Positions 39,113 through 48,300 of a DNA stretch of 64,000 bases are shown here, piece by piece. The translations under genes and the position numbers were made by a program. A model generated the notes under the pieces. The model was not told where the DNA came from, did not search any database, and was given only the letters and a program-made list of their open reading frames with translations. Source of the stretch: Pseudomonadota bacterium (GTDB lineage Bacteria > Pseudomonadota > Alphaproteobacteria > Rhizobiales > Xanthobacteraceae); the NCBI GenBank assembly GCA_018240595.1, contig JAFEFL010000027.1, positions 1-64,000 on the forward strand. Reading direction: 5' to 3'. How positions within the stretch are numbered: the first letter of the stretch is position 1; each line of letters starts with the position of its first letter.

Positions 39113-39271
39113 TCAAAAGCAGGCGGCAAAGCCGGCCCGCACCATCTCAAAAAAGACGGCGGTACCGAAATAAGCCCAAAGACCGAGGGTCGCGGCCAGA
39201 ATCGTCCCGCCGAGCAGCGAAGCCAGCAACGTGGGCCAGGAAATAGCCGGGATCGAGGCAGAGGCGCGCAT
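39113..39271 (-). CDS. Small single-pass membrane protein upstream of SCO1
   Basis: About 52 aa with one long hydrophobic segment (TLLASLLGGTILAATLGLWAYFGTAVFFEM). ATG 39271 has GGGAA six bases upstream; ATG 39283 would add four residues. It lies 36 bases before sco1 and probably shares its transcript. I do not recognise the family. The position next to a copper chaperone suggests a membrane or oxidase-assembly helper, but that is inference. Confidence 0.6.
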   Translation of the reverse strand: MRASASIPAISWPTLLASLLGGTILAATLGLWAYFGTAVFFEMVRAGFAACF

Positions 39272-39409
39272 GTCAGTTCCCATATTGGGACACCGTTTTA
39301 GCAGATAAACATCGAGGCCTGCCGCGGCAACTGCCGAAAGCAGGGGTCCGCCGGAATTAACCATAACGGTAACGCGAGGCACATAAAATGCGGCTTTTTG
39401 GGACTTCCG

Positions 39410-39439
39410 TTGACTCGAAAGGTTAAAGTCGCAATGTAT
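39410..39439 (+). promoter_or_regulatory. Weak candidate promoter of the deacetylase gene
   Basis: TTGACT (39410-39415) followed after 18 nt by ATGTAT (39434-39439), 44 bases before the start codon at 39483. Only the -35 box is close to consensus. Confidence 0.3.
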
Positions 39440-39482
39440 GGATCAGGCATCATGTTATTTTCTGCCCCTTCAGGAGCTTGTT

Positions 39483-40364
39483 ATGCGTAGCGCATTGGCC
39501 CTTCTTGTCGCGATCTCCATGTCCGCGGGGACCGCGGCTCTTGCGCAAAACGCGCCGGCGCCCGCCGCGACGCCGGCGAAGTGCGAAAACCCGAACGCCC
39601 TCGGCGTGTCCCGCGTGGTCCAGATCGATACCACTGGCGGCCCCGGCTTCGGCTTCGAGCACTTCAAGGCTTATGACTTCCTGCGCGATCACGAAGTTGT
39701 GCTGACGTTCGACGACGGTCCGTGGCCGGGTCACACCACTGACGTGCTCAAGGCCCTCGCCGATCAGTGCACCAAGGCGCTGTTCTTCCCAATCGGCAAG
39801 CACGCCGGCTATCACCCGGAAATTCTCAAGCGCGTGCGCGCCGAGGGTCACACGATCGGTTCGCACACCTGGTCGCACAAGGATCTTTCTCGCCTAACGC
39901 AGCAGGAAGCGGTCGATGAGTTCGAAAAGGGCGTCGCCGCGGTCAGCATCGCGCTCGGCAACAAACCGGTCGACGCGTTCTTCCGTTTCCCGGCGCTACG
40001 TCATCCGCCGGAAATGGTGAAGTATCTCGGCGATCGTAACGTCGGCATCTTCTCGACCGATCTCGACTCCTTCGACTTCAAGACGCGCAAGCCGGAACAG
40101 GTCATCGGAAACGTCATGAAGAAGCTGGAGAAGAACGGCAAGGGCATCATCCTGATGCATGACTTCCAGCAGGCGACCGCGAAGGCGGCTCCGGAACTGC
40201 TCAAGCGCCTCAAGGAAGGCGGCTACAAGGTCGTGCAGATCACCGGCAAGACTCCGATCGAGCCGAAGAAGGAATATGTCGACATGGTCCTGAAGGAGAT
40301 GGGCGGCGGCCTCGACGAGGCACGTCCGATGTCCAGCGTCATCAAGACCATCAACGAAAACTGA
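39483..40364 (+). CDS. Secreted polysaccharide deacetylase (NodB domain)
   Basis: About 293 aa. Signal peptide MRSALALLVAISMSAGTAALA, then a NodB-type CE4 deacetylase domain. Motif 1 TFDDGPWPGH and motif 2 HTIGSHTWSHKD carry the metal Asp/His/His. Later motifs RFPALRHPPEM and LMHDFQ are modified from the usual RPPYG and LHD. It should remove N- or O-acetyl groups from a periplasmic or extracellular polysaccharide. ATG 39483 is preferred over ATG 39438 because AGGAG lies seven bases upstream and it starts the signal peptide. It is followed by a strong terminator. Confidence 0.88.
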   Translation: MRSALALLVAISMSAGTAALAQNAPAPAATPAKCENPNALGVSRVVQIDTTGGPGFGFEHFKAYDFLRDHEVVLTFDDGPWPGHTTDVLKALADQCTKALFFPIGKHAGYHPEILKRVRAEGHTIGSHTWSHKDLSRLTQQEAVDEFEKGVAAVSIALGNKPVDAFFRFPALRHPPEMVKYLGDRNVGIFSTDLDSFDFKTRKPEQVIGNVMKKLEKNGKGIILMHDFQQATAKAAPELLKRLKEGGYKVVQITGKTPIEPKKEYVDMVLKEMGGGLDEARPMSSVIKTINEN

Positions 40365-40397
40365 CCGGCGCTTGCGCTCAGGTTCGTAATCCGCAAG

Positions 40398-40437
40398 AAG
40401 CCGGCCGTGCGATATTTCGCGCGGCCGGCTTTCTTCC
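40398..40437 (+). terminator. Rho-independent terminator after the deacetylase
   Basis: A 10-bp perfect stem AAGCCGGCCG (40398-40407) with CGGCCGGCTT (40422-40431), a 14-nt loop, then TTCTTCC. It lies 34 bases after the deacetylase stop. The T tract is interrupted, but the stem is strong. Confidence 0.75.
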
Positions 40438-40587
40438 ATCTATCGGAGCGGCCAAAGCCTGCCTATCTCCGCTTTGGATAGAGAAATGCCCCGCCCTTGC
40501 CTTATAACGGCATTTCGGATCAGACTTTGATCCGGCCTCGACAGCGAATCATCAGGTAGAGGCTCTAGTCACCGACAGGGGTCGTCG

Positions 40588-40875
40588 ATGGAAGCAGAAG
40601 TCCGGAAACCTGTCCGGGCCACGAAGGACGTATCGCGAATGGCCACGATCAGCATGCCGAAGAAGGATAAAGCCGCGGAACCGGAAGTGACCAAGGCCAC
40701 CCAGTCGCGGCCGCCGCTAGCGCGGTTCCGGCTTCAGGTGGACCGCCAGACCAAATCGACCTTCGCCTCGCTCGACGAAGCCCGCACCGCGGCCAAGGCG
40801 ATCAAGAAGGCCTTCCCTGTCGTCCAGGTTTCGATCTACGACGCCGAGCAGAGCGCCCAGGCCAGCCTCGACTGA
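40588..40875 (+). CDS. Small hypothetical basic protein
   Basis: About 95 aa: a charged, probably disordered N-terminal half (Lys/Glu/Pro-rich) and a C-terminal half with RFRLQVDRQTKSTFASLDEA, then AAKAIKKAFPVVQVSIYD. The second half looks like a small alpha/beta fold similar to other rhizobial hypothetical proteins. ATG 40588 follows AGGGG; ATG 40639 is an alternative. No function can be given. Codon bias agrees with a real gene. Confidence 0.7.
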   Translation: MEAEVRKPVRATKDVSRMATISMPKKDKAAEPEVTKATQSRPPLARFRLQVDRQTKSTFASLDEARTAAKAIKKAFPVVQVSIYDAEQSAQASLD

Positions 40876-40941
40876 GCCCTCCCGCGCTCACGCACTCAAC
40901 TCGCATTTCCTCGCTCGGAGGCGGATGCAAAGCGCTGCGAT

Positions 40942-41772
40942 TTATTCGACGGCGCGCTTGCTGAAGGCCGTGAAGACCGCCGAGGCGGCTGTCGCGTGGT
41001 CATAGACCATCCGGCTGGCGACAATGAACAAGGTCGTCGCCAGGACGAGGCGCAACGCGCGCTCCGGAACGCGAATGGCGAAGTAGCTGCCGACGAAGAT
41101 GCCGGGCAGCGAACCGGCCAGCAGCGACATGATGATGTGCCAGTCGACCGAGCCCATCATCCAGTGGCCCGTACCGGCAATCAGTGTCAGCGGCACGGCG
41201 TGCGCAATGTCGGAGCCCACGATCTTGACCATCGGCAGGCTAGGATAAAGCAACATCAGCGCGACAACGCCGATTGCGCCGGCGCCGACCGAAGAAATCG
41301 ATACCAAGACGCCCAGCACCGCCCCGACCGCCACGGTCGCCAGCGCGGTGCGTCGTTCGCTCAATGTTGCCACATGGGCGCGGTACCACTCCACGATCGG
41401 CTGGCCCAGAACCAGCACGGACGCGGTGACGAACAATGCGAAGCCGAGAACCAGCGTGATCAGGTTCCCGACGGCCTCGCTATCGAGATTCAGTTTCGAC
41501 AGGATCAGCAGCGTTATGCATGTTGCCGGAACGCTACCGCTCGCCAGACGGCGCACGATGCGCCAGTCGATGCTGCGGGCAAACCCATGCATTAAGCTGC
41601 CGGCGGTCTTGGTTGCCGCCGCATATAGCAGATCGGTCCCGACCGCTGTCGCGGGGTGGATACCGAACAACAGAATGAGCAGCGGCGTCATCAACGAACC
41701 GCCGCCCACGCCCGTCATGCCGACGAGCAGGCCAACAGCAAATCCCGACAGCGAATACAGCGGATCGATCAT
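40942..41772 (-). CDS. TauE/SafE family sulfite/organosulfur exporter
   Basis: About 276 aa with eight hydrophobic helices and the two half-repeats of TauE/SafE carriers (GLLVGMTGVGGGSLMTPLLI in the first, VLVSISSVGAGAIGVVAL in the second). It exports sulfite, sulfoacetate or similar anions; the substrate is not set by sequence. ATG 41772 is used because GGAG lies seven bases upstream and the first helix follows; the upstream extension is Arg-rich and unlikely. Divergent from the pfkB gene. Confidence 0.9.
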   Translation of the reverse strand: MIDPLYSLSGFAVGLLVGMTGVGGGSLMTPLLILLFGIHPATAVGTDLLYAAATKTAGSLMHGFARSIDWRIVRRLASGSVPATCITLLILSKLNLDSEAVGNLITLVLGFALFVTASVLVLGQPIVEWYRAHVATLSERRTALATVAVGAVLGVLVSISSVGAGAIGVVALMLLYPSLPMVKIVGSDIAHAVPLTLIAGTGHWMMGSVDWHIIMSLLAGSLPGIFVGSYFAIRVPERALRLVLATTLFIVASRMVYDHATAASAVFTAFSKRAVE

Positions 41773-41987
41773 CGATACTCCGTCACCGCGGGAGGCGGCG
41801 CGTCGATCTAACCACATTGAGCGGGAACGGCAATTGAGACAACGCGTTGAGTTTCGGCAATTGACGCTTGACATGAGCGCCCGTGGAATTTTCGTTGAGT
41901 TTTTCGCTGAAATGCGATCAAAAAATACTCATTTTTTATCCCACGTGACCTGCAACGACGAAATGTCGCGCGAAGTGGAAAATTGCC

Positions 41988-42935
41988 GTGCCTGATATCG
42001 TCACGATTACCATCAATCCGGCTGTCGACATTTTCGTCAATGTCGAAAAGGTCGAACCGACGACGAAGATGCGGTGTTCGGCGCCGAAGCGGGATCCTGG
42101 CGGTGGCGGCATCAATGTCGCGCGCGTCGTCAGCCGTTTGGGCGGCAACGTGACCGCCGTCTATCCTGTCGGCGGTTCGATAGGCAAGCTGTTGCAGAAG
42201 CTACTCGACCGCGAGGGTATCGACAGCCTGGTCACCCCTTCCCATGTTGAAACGCGTGAGAACTTCACCGCCTACGAAACGGAGAGCGGCGATCAGTTTC
42301 GCTTCGTGCTGCCAGGTTCGACCCTTCACCGCGCGGAATGGGAAGCCTGCCTCGGCACGATGGCGAAGCTTAAGGACAAGCCGCGCTTCATCGTCGCCAG
42401 CGGCAGCATTCCGCCCGGCGTTCCGGATGACTTCTTCGCTCGTGCCGCGCGAGAGGCCAAGCGGCTCGGCGCACAGAGCGTGATCGATACTTCCGGCGAC
42501 GCGCTCAAGGCCGTGCTCGACGAGCGCATCGACATCGTGAAGCCCAATCTCAGCGAACTGAGTGAGTTCATGGGTGCAACGCTGGATAGCGACAAGGCCC
42601 GCCTCGCTGCGTGTCGCGACTTGATCGCGGCCGGGCACGTCAAGATGGTGGCGCTCACCCTGGGCGCTGATGGCGCGTTGCTGGTCACGTCTGACCATGC
42701 CTACAAGGCGGCGCCGCTCAAGATCGACGTCGTCAGCGCGGTCGGCGCCGGCGACAGTTTCCTTGGCGGTTTGGTCTGGGCGCTATCGGCCGGCCAGACG
42801 CCGAAAGACGCGTTTCGCGTCGCCGTGGCGTCGGGGTCGGCGGCGGTGATGAGCCCCGGTACCGAACTGTGCAGCGAAGCTGACGTCAGGCGGCTCACGA
42901 CGCGTGTGGAAATCGCCGAGCTCGCCGCGACGTAG
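41988..42935 (+). CDS. PfkB-family sugar kinase (phosphofructokinase-like)
   Basis: About 315 aa, ribokinase fold. Opens with ITINPAVDIFVNVEKVEPTTK, contains GGGGINVARVVSRLGG (substrate loop), KPNLSELSEFMG, and the catalytic GAGDSFLGGLVWAL. The pattern fits the 1-phosphofructokinase / Pfk-2 / tagatose-6-P kinase group, so it phosphorylates a sugar phosphate, probably fructose-1-P or fructose-6-P. Start is GTG 41988. Upstream 120 bases are AT-rich for this window and could hold its promoter. Converges with the CHASE2 cyclase gene. Confidence 0.88.
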   Translation: MPDIVTITINPAVDIFVNVEKVEPTTKMRCSAPKRDPGGGGINVARVVSRLGGNVTAVYPVGGSIGKLLQKLLDREGIDSLVTPSHVETRENFTAYETESGDQFRFVLPGSTLHRAEWEACLGTMAKLKDKPRFIVASGSIPPGVPDDFFARAAREAKRLGAQSVIDTSGDALKAVLDERIDIVKPNLSELSEFMGATLDSDKARLAACRDLIAAGHVKMVALTLGADGALLVTSDHAYKAAPLKIDVVSAVGAGDSFLGGLVWALSAGQTPKDAFRVAVASGSAAVMSPGTELCSEADVRRLTTRVEIAELAAT

Positions 42936-42946
42936 CAACGCCCGCG

Positions 42947-45163
42947 CTATTTGGTATCGAGAGCGAACACCCCGTTCCAGTCGACCGGCGGGCTTTCCTT
43001 TTGAAAGCTGGCGATGCGCAGCGTGTAGATGTCGATTAGCCGGTCGAGACCAAAAGGCTTCACGGCCTCGCGGCAACGCAGGATGAGCTTTTCGGCTCCT
43101 TCAAAATCCTGGGCGCGGTAACGCTTGAGCATGTCGCCGAACACCTGCCGTACGGTCATAAAGGCTTCGCTGGCCGCGACTTCGGCGTCGCCCAGTACCG
43201 TATAGACCGTCTCCGGCTCGGTCTTGCCCTTGACCGTGATGACGTCGAGCTCAAGCAGCGCGAATTTGTCGCCGACGGCCTCCGCCGTGCGCGAGCCGAC
43301 GATGATGCGCACTCCGTAATTCTTCGATTGGCCTTCAAGCCGCGACGCCAGATTGACCGCATCGCCGAGCACCGAATAATTGAACCGCAGGTCGGAGCCC
43401 ATATTGCCGACCACGCATCGCCCGGTGTTTATTCCGATACCGACATTAATGGGAATGAAACGTTGGCCCGATTCTCTCGCGTGCCGCTCGCGCCGCTCGT
43501 TCAACGCCTCAACCCGCCGCAGCATTTCGAGTGCCGCCCGGCAGGCATTGACCTCATGATGATTGTCGTGCAGCGGCGCATTCCAGAACGCCATGATGGC
43601 GTCGCCGATATATTTGTCGATGGTGCCGTTGTTCTCGATGATCGCGTTGGTCAGGGGCGTCAGGAAATTGTTCATTAAGGTCGTCAGACCTTGCGGATCG
43701 TCCTTGTACATTTCGGAGATTGTGGTGAAGCCGCGCACGTCCGAAAACATGATGGACATGGTGCGATCTTCGCCGCCGAGTGTCAGCTTCTCGTGCGAAT
43801 GCGCGAGTTGGGCGACCAGTTCCGGCGCCAGGTACTGGCCGAAAGCGGTACGAATGCGGTGACGTTGCAGTTGCTCGCGGAAATAATTGATGAAGATCAG
43901 CGCGAGATAGACGAGGAACGTGGCGAGCAGCGGAAAGGTCGCGTCGAGCAGGATGCGCTTTTCCGAGAAGAACAACCAAGATCCCGCAGCCAGCGCGGCG
44001 CCGACGGCGGCGCCGAGAGCCAGCATCGGCGCGGCGCCGAGGATCGGCCCGAGCGCGATGATGGCGAGCGCGAACAGCCCAGTGACCGCCAGTTCGGCGC
44101 CGATGGCGTAGCCGGGCCGCGCCAGGACAGAATTCGACAGGATGCTTTCCAGCACCTGGGCATGGACCTCGACGCCGGACATCGCCGGATCGATCGGCGT
44201 CGCCTTAATGTCGCGCAGGCCGACCGCTGAGGTGCCAATCAGCACGAGCTTGCGGGCAATCCGGTCCGCCGGGACGCGGTCGGCGAGGATGTCCGCGGCA
44301 GAGACGTAACGGTTTGCGTCGTAGGGCGCGAAATGAATCCAGAGCTGGCCGTTACGGTCTGTCGGCATGTCGAGCGCCGGGATCGCGACGCTGCGCACGC
44401 CGGCGGCATCGCTGCGGATGCGGAAGGCGCCGGCGCCGGTGACGACGCGCAGCATCTCCAGGGTCAGCGCCGGCATCATCATGTCGCGTGCAACGATCGT
44501 CATCGGCACCCGCCGCACGATGCCGTCGGGCTCCGGCTGGATAGTCAGCATGCCGCGGCCGGCGGCGGCCTGTTCAAGCGTCGGAATATTGCCGATCAGT
44601 CCCGGGTAATCTATCAGGAAGCGCTTCGGGTCCGGGCCCATCGTGGCGAAGCCGACCATCGGCGGTGCGGCGGCGCCCTCGCTTAGGTTCAGGTGGTGAC
44701 CGGATTCGCCTAGCACGACACGAGAATGCCTGATCGCGTCGGCGAAGACGGCGTCGTTATTCGGCAGCTTGGCAAGCAACTCGCGCGTGGCAGGATCGAG
44801 ATTGCGAAAACTATCGGCGGCAATGCCGGGCGACATGCGATCCGGCTCGGCGAAAATGATGTCGAAGGCGATGACCGCCGCTCCCATGTGGTTGAGCTTA
44901 GTTACGAGGTCGGCGAGTACAGTGCGCGGCCAGGGCCACTGCCCCACGCTCTTCAGGCTTGCTTCATCGATATCGACGATGACTGTTGGACGCAGCGTCG
45001 CCTCGCGCGGCTGGACGCGCTGATAAAGATCAAAGGTGCGGCTGCGCAGCGCCTCGAGCGGCGCCGGGTCCCAGATCCGCAGCATCACCAGTCCCGCCAG
45101 CAGAGCGAGGCAGATGACGCGGCCCAGACCGAAGCGGCGCCCGAACTGTTTGAGCGCTTGCAT
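42947..45163 (-). CDS. CHASE2-domain class III adenylate cyclase
   Basis: About 738 aa. TM1 (about 12-30), a periplasmic CHASE2 sensor (about 45-335), three TM helices (about 350-428), a linker and a class III cyclase domain (about 465-640). Metal Asp residues are in MFSDVRGF (D475) and YIGDAIMAFW (D521). K517 in IDKYIGD and D601 in VLGDAVNLASRLE are the adenine-selecting pair; N604 and R608 are the transition-state residues, so cAMP is the expected product. A C-terminal tail (640-738) follows. Last gene of a leftward unit with hlyD, the ABC ATPase and the adhesin; its start lies 10 bases after the hlyD stop. Confidence 0.92.
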   Translation of the reverse strand: MQALKQFGRRFGLGRVICLALLAGLVMLRIWDPAPLEALRSRTFDLYQRVQPREATLRPTVIVDIDEASLKSVGQWPWPRTVLADLVTKLNHMGAAVIAFDIIFAEPDRMSPGIAADSFRNLDPATRELLAKLPNNDAVFADAIRHSRVVLGESGHHLNLSEGAAAPPMVGFATMGPDPKRFLIDYPGLIGNIPTLEQAAAGRGMLTIQPEPDGIVRRVPMTIVARDMMMPALTLEMLRVVTGAGAFRIRSDAAGVRSVAIPALDMPTDRNGQLWIHFAPYDANRYVSAADILADRVPADRIARKLVLIGTSAVGLRDIKATPIDPAMSGVEVHAQVLESILSNSVLARPGYAIGAELAVTGLFALAIIALGPILGAAPMLALGAAVGAALAAGSWLFFSEKRILLDATFPLLATFLVYLALIFINYFREQLQRHRIRTAFGQYLAPELVAQLAHSHEKLTLGGEDRTMSIMFSDVRGFTTISEMYKDDPQGLTTLMNNFLTPLTNAIIENNGTIDKYIGDAIMAFWNAPLHDNHHEVNACRAALEMLRRVEALNERRERHARESGQRFIPINVGIGINTGRCVVGNMGSDLRFNYSVLGDAVNLASRLEGQSKNYGVRIIVGSRTAEAVGDKFALLELDVITVKGKTEPETVYTVLGDAEVAASEAFMTVRQVFGDMLKRYRAQDFEGAEKLILRCREAVKPFGLDRLIDIYTLRIASFQKESPPVDWNGVFALDTK

Positions 45164-45173
45164 CAGGGGCGGC

Positions 45174-46490
45174 TCACTTCTCGCGGAAGGCGCGCATGAA
45201 CTGATCTTGCAGCGGCTTCATCAGGTAGGAAATGACGGTGCGCTCCCCGGTCTGCACGAAGGCCTCGACCGGCATGCCCGGCAAGAGCTTGAGGTCATCG
45301 AGCTTCTGCAGGGCTTCGGCATTCAGCCCGATGCGGATGGTGTAATAGCTCGCGCCGGTGCGCTGGTCCGTCGAAGTGTCGGCGGAAACCCGCGTCACTT
45401 CGCCATTAATCTCCGGCGTGGTGCGGGCGTCGAAGGCCGAGAAGCGCAGCACCGCGTTCTGCCCGACCTTTACCTGCGCGATGTCTTGCGGCTGCACCTT
45501 GGCCTCGACCTGCAGCTTGGCGGCGTCGGGCACAATATACATGATCGGATCGCCCGCGGTGATGACGCCGCCGACGGTATGAACCGCCGACTGAAAGACG
45601 AAGCCGGTCTGCGGCGCGCGGATCTCGGTGCGGCGCAACTGGTCTTCGGCCGTAACCTTGCGCTCGACGAATTCGCCGATCTTGCTGTCGGTCTCGCGCA
45701 GCTCCTTGGCAACGTCACTCGACAGGTTCTGATCGATCTGGATGATTTGCAGGCGAATTTCCGAGATCTTGCCCTTTGATTGCGCTGCGGTGGCTACAAG
45801 CTGCGCGCGCTCGCCGCCCAGCCTCGCGGTCTCGCGCTCGAGTTGGGTCAGACGCGTGAGCTGCACCAGATTCCGCTTGTACAGATCACGGACTCCTTCG
45901 AGCTCGCGGCTGATCAAGCCGATTTCCTGGCTCTTGGCCGCTTGCTGCGCTTCGATGCCGGCGATCTCCTCTTCGAGTTGGTTGACGCGTTGCGTGAGCT
46001 GAGCTTTCTGTCCGAGCCGCTCGGTGCGGCGCAATTCGAACAATTTCTGTTCGCTTGCTATCGTGTCAGCGACGTCGGGGTCGACCGCGCGCGCCCTGAG
46101 CTCGGCAGGGAAGCTGATTTTCTCGACACCGTCGCGCTCGGCTTCAAGACGCGCCTTGCGCGCCAGCGCCTGGTCGAGACCTTTGGTGACGATCGCGAGG
46201 TTGGCGCGCATCACTGTCTCGTCGAGACGTACGAGAACATCGCCCGCCTTCACATAGTCGCCGTCGCGCACGCGCAACTCGCCGACGATGCCGCCGGTCG
46301 GATGCTGCACCTTCTGCACGTTCTGATCGACCACGATCGAGCCCTGTGCGATCAGCGCACCCGCCAGCTTCACGGTCGCGGCCCAGCCGCCGACGCCGCC
46401 ACCGAGGAACAGCACGATCATCAGGCCGACAATCAGGTGACGCCTGATCGACGCCTGAGATGGTGACAGGGCTCCGGTCTTCACGCTCAT
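45174..46490 (-). CDS. Type I secretion HlyD/PrsE-family membrane fusion protein
   Basis: About 438 aa. Cytoplasmic N-tail, one TM helix (about 17-40), a lipoyl half-motif (GIVGELRVRDGDYVKAGDVLV), a long coiled coil (about 110-290), the second lipoyl half (IRAPQTGFVFQSAVHTVGG) and a beta-barrel C-terminus (YYTIRIGLNAEALQKLD). It links the ABC transporter to an outer-membrane TolC, which is not in this window. ATG 46490 overlaps the ABC stop by four bases (ATGA), so translation is coupled. Longer upstream starts would lie in the ABC gene. Confidence 0.93.
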   Translation of the reverse strand: MSVKTGALSPSQASIRRHLIVGLMIVLFLGGGVGGWAATVKLAGALIAQGSIVVDQNVQKVQHPTGGIVGELRVRDGDYVKAGDVLVRLDETVMRANLAIVTKGLDQALARKARLEAERDGVEKISFPAELRARAVDPDVADTIASEQKLFELRRTERLGQKAQLTQRVNQLEEEIAGIEAQQAAKSQEIGLISRELEGVRDLYKRNLVQLTRLTQLERETARLGGERAQLVATAAQSKGKISEIRLQIIQIDQNLSSDVAKELRETDSKIGEFVERKVTAEDQLRRTEIRAPQTGFVFQSAVHTVGGVITAGDPIMYIVPDAAKLQVEAKVQPQDIAQVKVGQNAVLRFSAFDARTTPEINGEVTRVSADTSTDQRTGASYYTIRIGLNAEALQKLDDLKLLPGMPVEAFVQTGERTVISYLMKPLQDQFMRAFREK

Positions 46491-48259
46491 GCGCTCACCC
46501 CACCGCTCTTCTCGGGACGAACGCCTATCGGGGTCGGCGCCGTGCCGCCCGACGGCCGCTGCAATACCTTGGACAGTACTTCGTCTTTCGGGCCGCAAGC
46601 CTGCACCCGGCCCTGATTCATGACGAGGATCTGATCTACCCCGGCGATCGCACTCGGTCGGTGCGCGATCACAACGACGATGCCTTTGCGTTCACGGATA
46701 CCCAAAATGGCGCGGGTGAGCGCAGCATCCCCTTCTGAGTCGAGATGCGAATTCGGCTCATCGAGCACGACCAGAAACGGGTCACGATAGACCGCACGAG
46801 CCAGCGCCACACGTTGCGCCTGTCCCGCCGAGAGCGCCGTGCCGTGTTCGCCGACCGGCGTTTCGTAGCCCTGCGGGAGTGCGACGATCATATCATGGAC
46901 GCCGACCGCCTTGGCCGCGGCGATGATCGCCTCGCTGTCGGGCTGCGGCTCGAAGCGCGCGATGTTTTCGGCGACCGTCCCGGCGAGCAGTTCGACGTCC
47001 TGTGGCAGGTAGCCGATATGCCGCCCCAAAACATCGGGCGACCATTGGTCGAGCGCCGCGCCGTCCAGCCGCACCTTGCCACGCACCGGCTGCCAGACGC
47101 CAACCAGCATGCGCGCCAGCGACGACTTGCCGGAGCCGCTCTGGCCGATGATGCCGAGACCCTGCCCGGCTTCGAGCTTGAATGCGGCGTCCTGCACCAG
47201 AACCTTGGAGGTACCCGGCGCCATCGCGGTGATGGCTTCGACCGTCAGGCGGTGCGTCGGCGCCGGCAATTCCATCGGCTGAGGCAGCGCCGGCATGGCC
47301 TCGAGCAGCTTGCTCAGCCGCTTCCAGCTTTGCCGGGCGGCGACGAAGACCTTCCAGTTGGCGATGGCGAGATCGACCGGCGCCAGGGCTCGCGCGCTCA
47401 GGATCGAACTGGCGATGATGATGCCGGCCGTCGCCTGCTGATTGATGACAAGGTAAGCGCCGACCGCGAGCACGACCGACTGCAGCAGCATGCGCAGAAC
47501 CTTTGACGCTGCGCCAAGGCCGCCGCCGATGTCGCTCGTGCGCTGCTGGTTGCGCATGTACCGATCGTTGGCCTCACCCCAGCGCGCCGCGATGCGCGGC
47601 ATCATGCCCATGGCGACCAGCACCTCGGCATTGCGGCGGCTGGCCTCGGCAAGGCCGTTGCGCACCATGGCCGCCTCCGCTGCCGCTTTGGTCGGCGCCT
47701 TGGTCATCATCTCGGTGGCGAGCGTGAGCGCGACCAGGACGATGGCGCCGCCCAGCGCGGTAAAGCCGATCAGCGGATGGAAGGCGAAGCAGATCGCGAG
47801 ATAGAGCGGGATCCAGGGCAGATCGAACAGCGCCACCGGCCCGAGACCCGACAGGTAGGAGCGCACGGCGTCGAGATCGCGCAGCGGCTGGGTGCCGTCG
47901 CCGCGGCTGCCGATACGCAGCGGCAGCCGAACCAGCGTGTCGTAGACGCGGCCACTCAGCGCCTCGTCGAGCGCGCCGCCGATCCGGGCCAAGATCCGGC
48001 TGCGGATGGCGTCCAGTACGCCGAGCGCCGCGAACAGGAAGATGATGAGGATGAGGATGAGAAGCCCCACGAGCGTCGGCAGGCTGCGGCTCGGAAGCAC
48101 GCGGTCATAGACCTCGAGCATGAACATCGAGCCGGTCAGCATGAGGATGTTGCTCATGCCGGATACCAGCCCGGTGCCGATGAAGGCGCCGCGGCAGGCG
48201 GCGAGCGCGGCCGACAGTTCGGAGCGCGGGGGCGACGAGGAACTTGAATTTCTAATCAT
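46487..48259 (-). CDS. Type I secretion ABC permease/ATPase (PrtD type)
   Basis: About 590 aa. Five to six TM helices (about 15-310) and a nucleotide-binding domain with Walker A GQSGSGKSSLAR, signature LSAGQAQRVALARA, Walker B FLVVLDEPNSHLD and VIAHRPSA. No C39 peptidase-like domain at the N-terminus, so it belongs to the PrtD/AprD group that exports RTX proteins with C-terminal signals. ATG 48259 is used; a TTG seven codons earlier is possible. Its gene begins 42 bases after the adhesin stop, which makes the adhesin the likely substrate. A weak hairpin lies in the gap. Confidence 0.93.
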   Translation of the reverse strand: MIRNSSSSSPPRSELSAALAACRGAFIGTGLVSGMSNILMLTGSMFMLEVYDRVLPSRSLPTLVGLLILILIIFLFAALGVLDAIRSRILARIGGALDEALSGRVYDTLVRLPLRIGSRGDGTQPLRDLDAVRSYLSGLGPVALFDLPWIPLYLAICFAFHPLIGFTALGGAIVLVALTLATEMMTKAPTKAAAEAAMVRNGLAEASRRNAEVLVAMGMMPRIAARWGEANDRYMRNQQRTSDIGGGLGAASKVLRMLLQSVVLAVGAYLVINQQATAGIIIASSILSARALAPVDLAIANWKVFVAARQSWKRLSKLLEAMPALPQPMELPAPTHRLTVEAITAMAPGTSKVLVQDAAFKLEAGQGLGIIGQSGSGKSSLARMLVGVWQPVRGKVRLDGAALDQWSPDVLGRHIGYLPQDVELLAGTVAENIARFEPQPDSEAIIAAAKAVGVHDMIVALPQGYETPVGEHGTALSAGQAQRVALARAVYRDPFLVVLDEPNSHLDSEGDAALTRAILGIRERKGIVVVIAHRPSAIAGVDQILVMNQGRVQACGPKDEVLSKVLQRPSGGTAPTPIGVRPEKSGGVSA

Positions 48260-48300
48260 CGATCGAGCGGCCCCAGCCAAAACACAGCATCTGATGATTA

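Noticed and set aside
48260..48300. Small hairpin TCTGAT-AATC-ATCAGA between the adhesin and ABC genes
   Set aside because: The stem is weak and AT-rich without a T tract; it is not a convincing terminator and too short to call a regulatory element.
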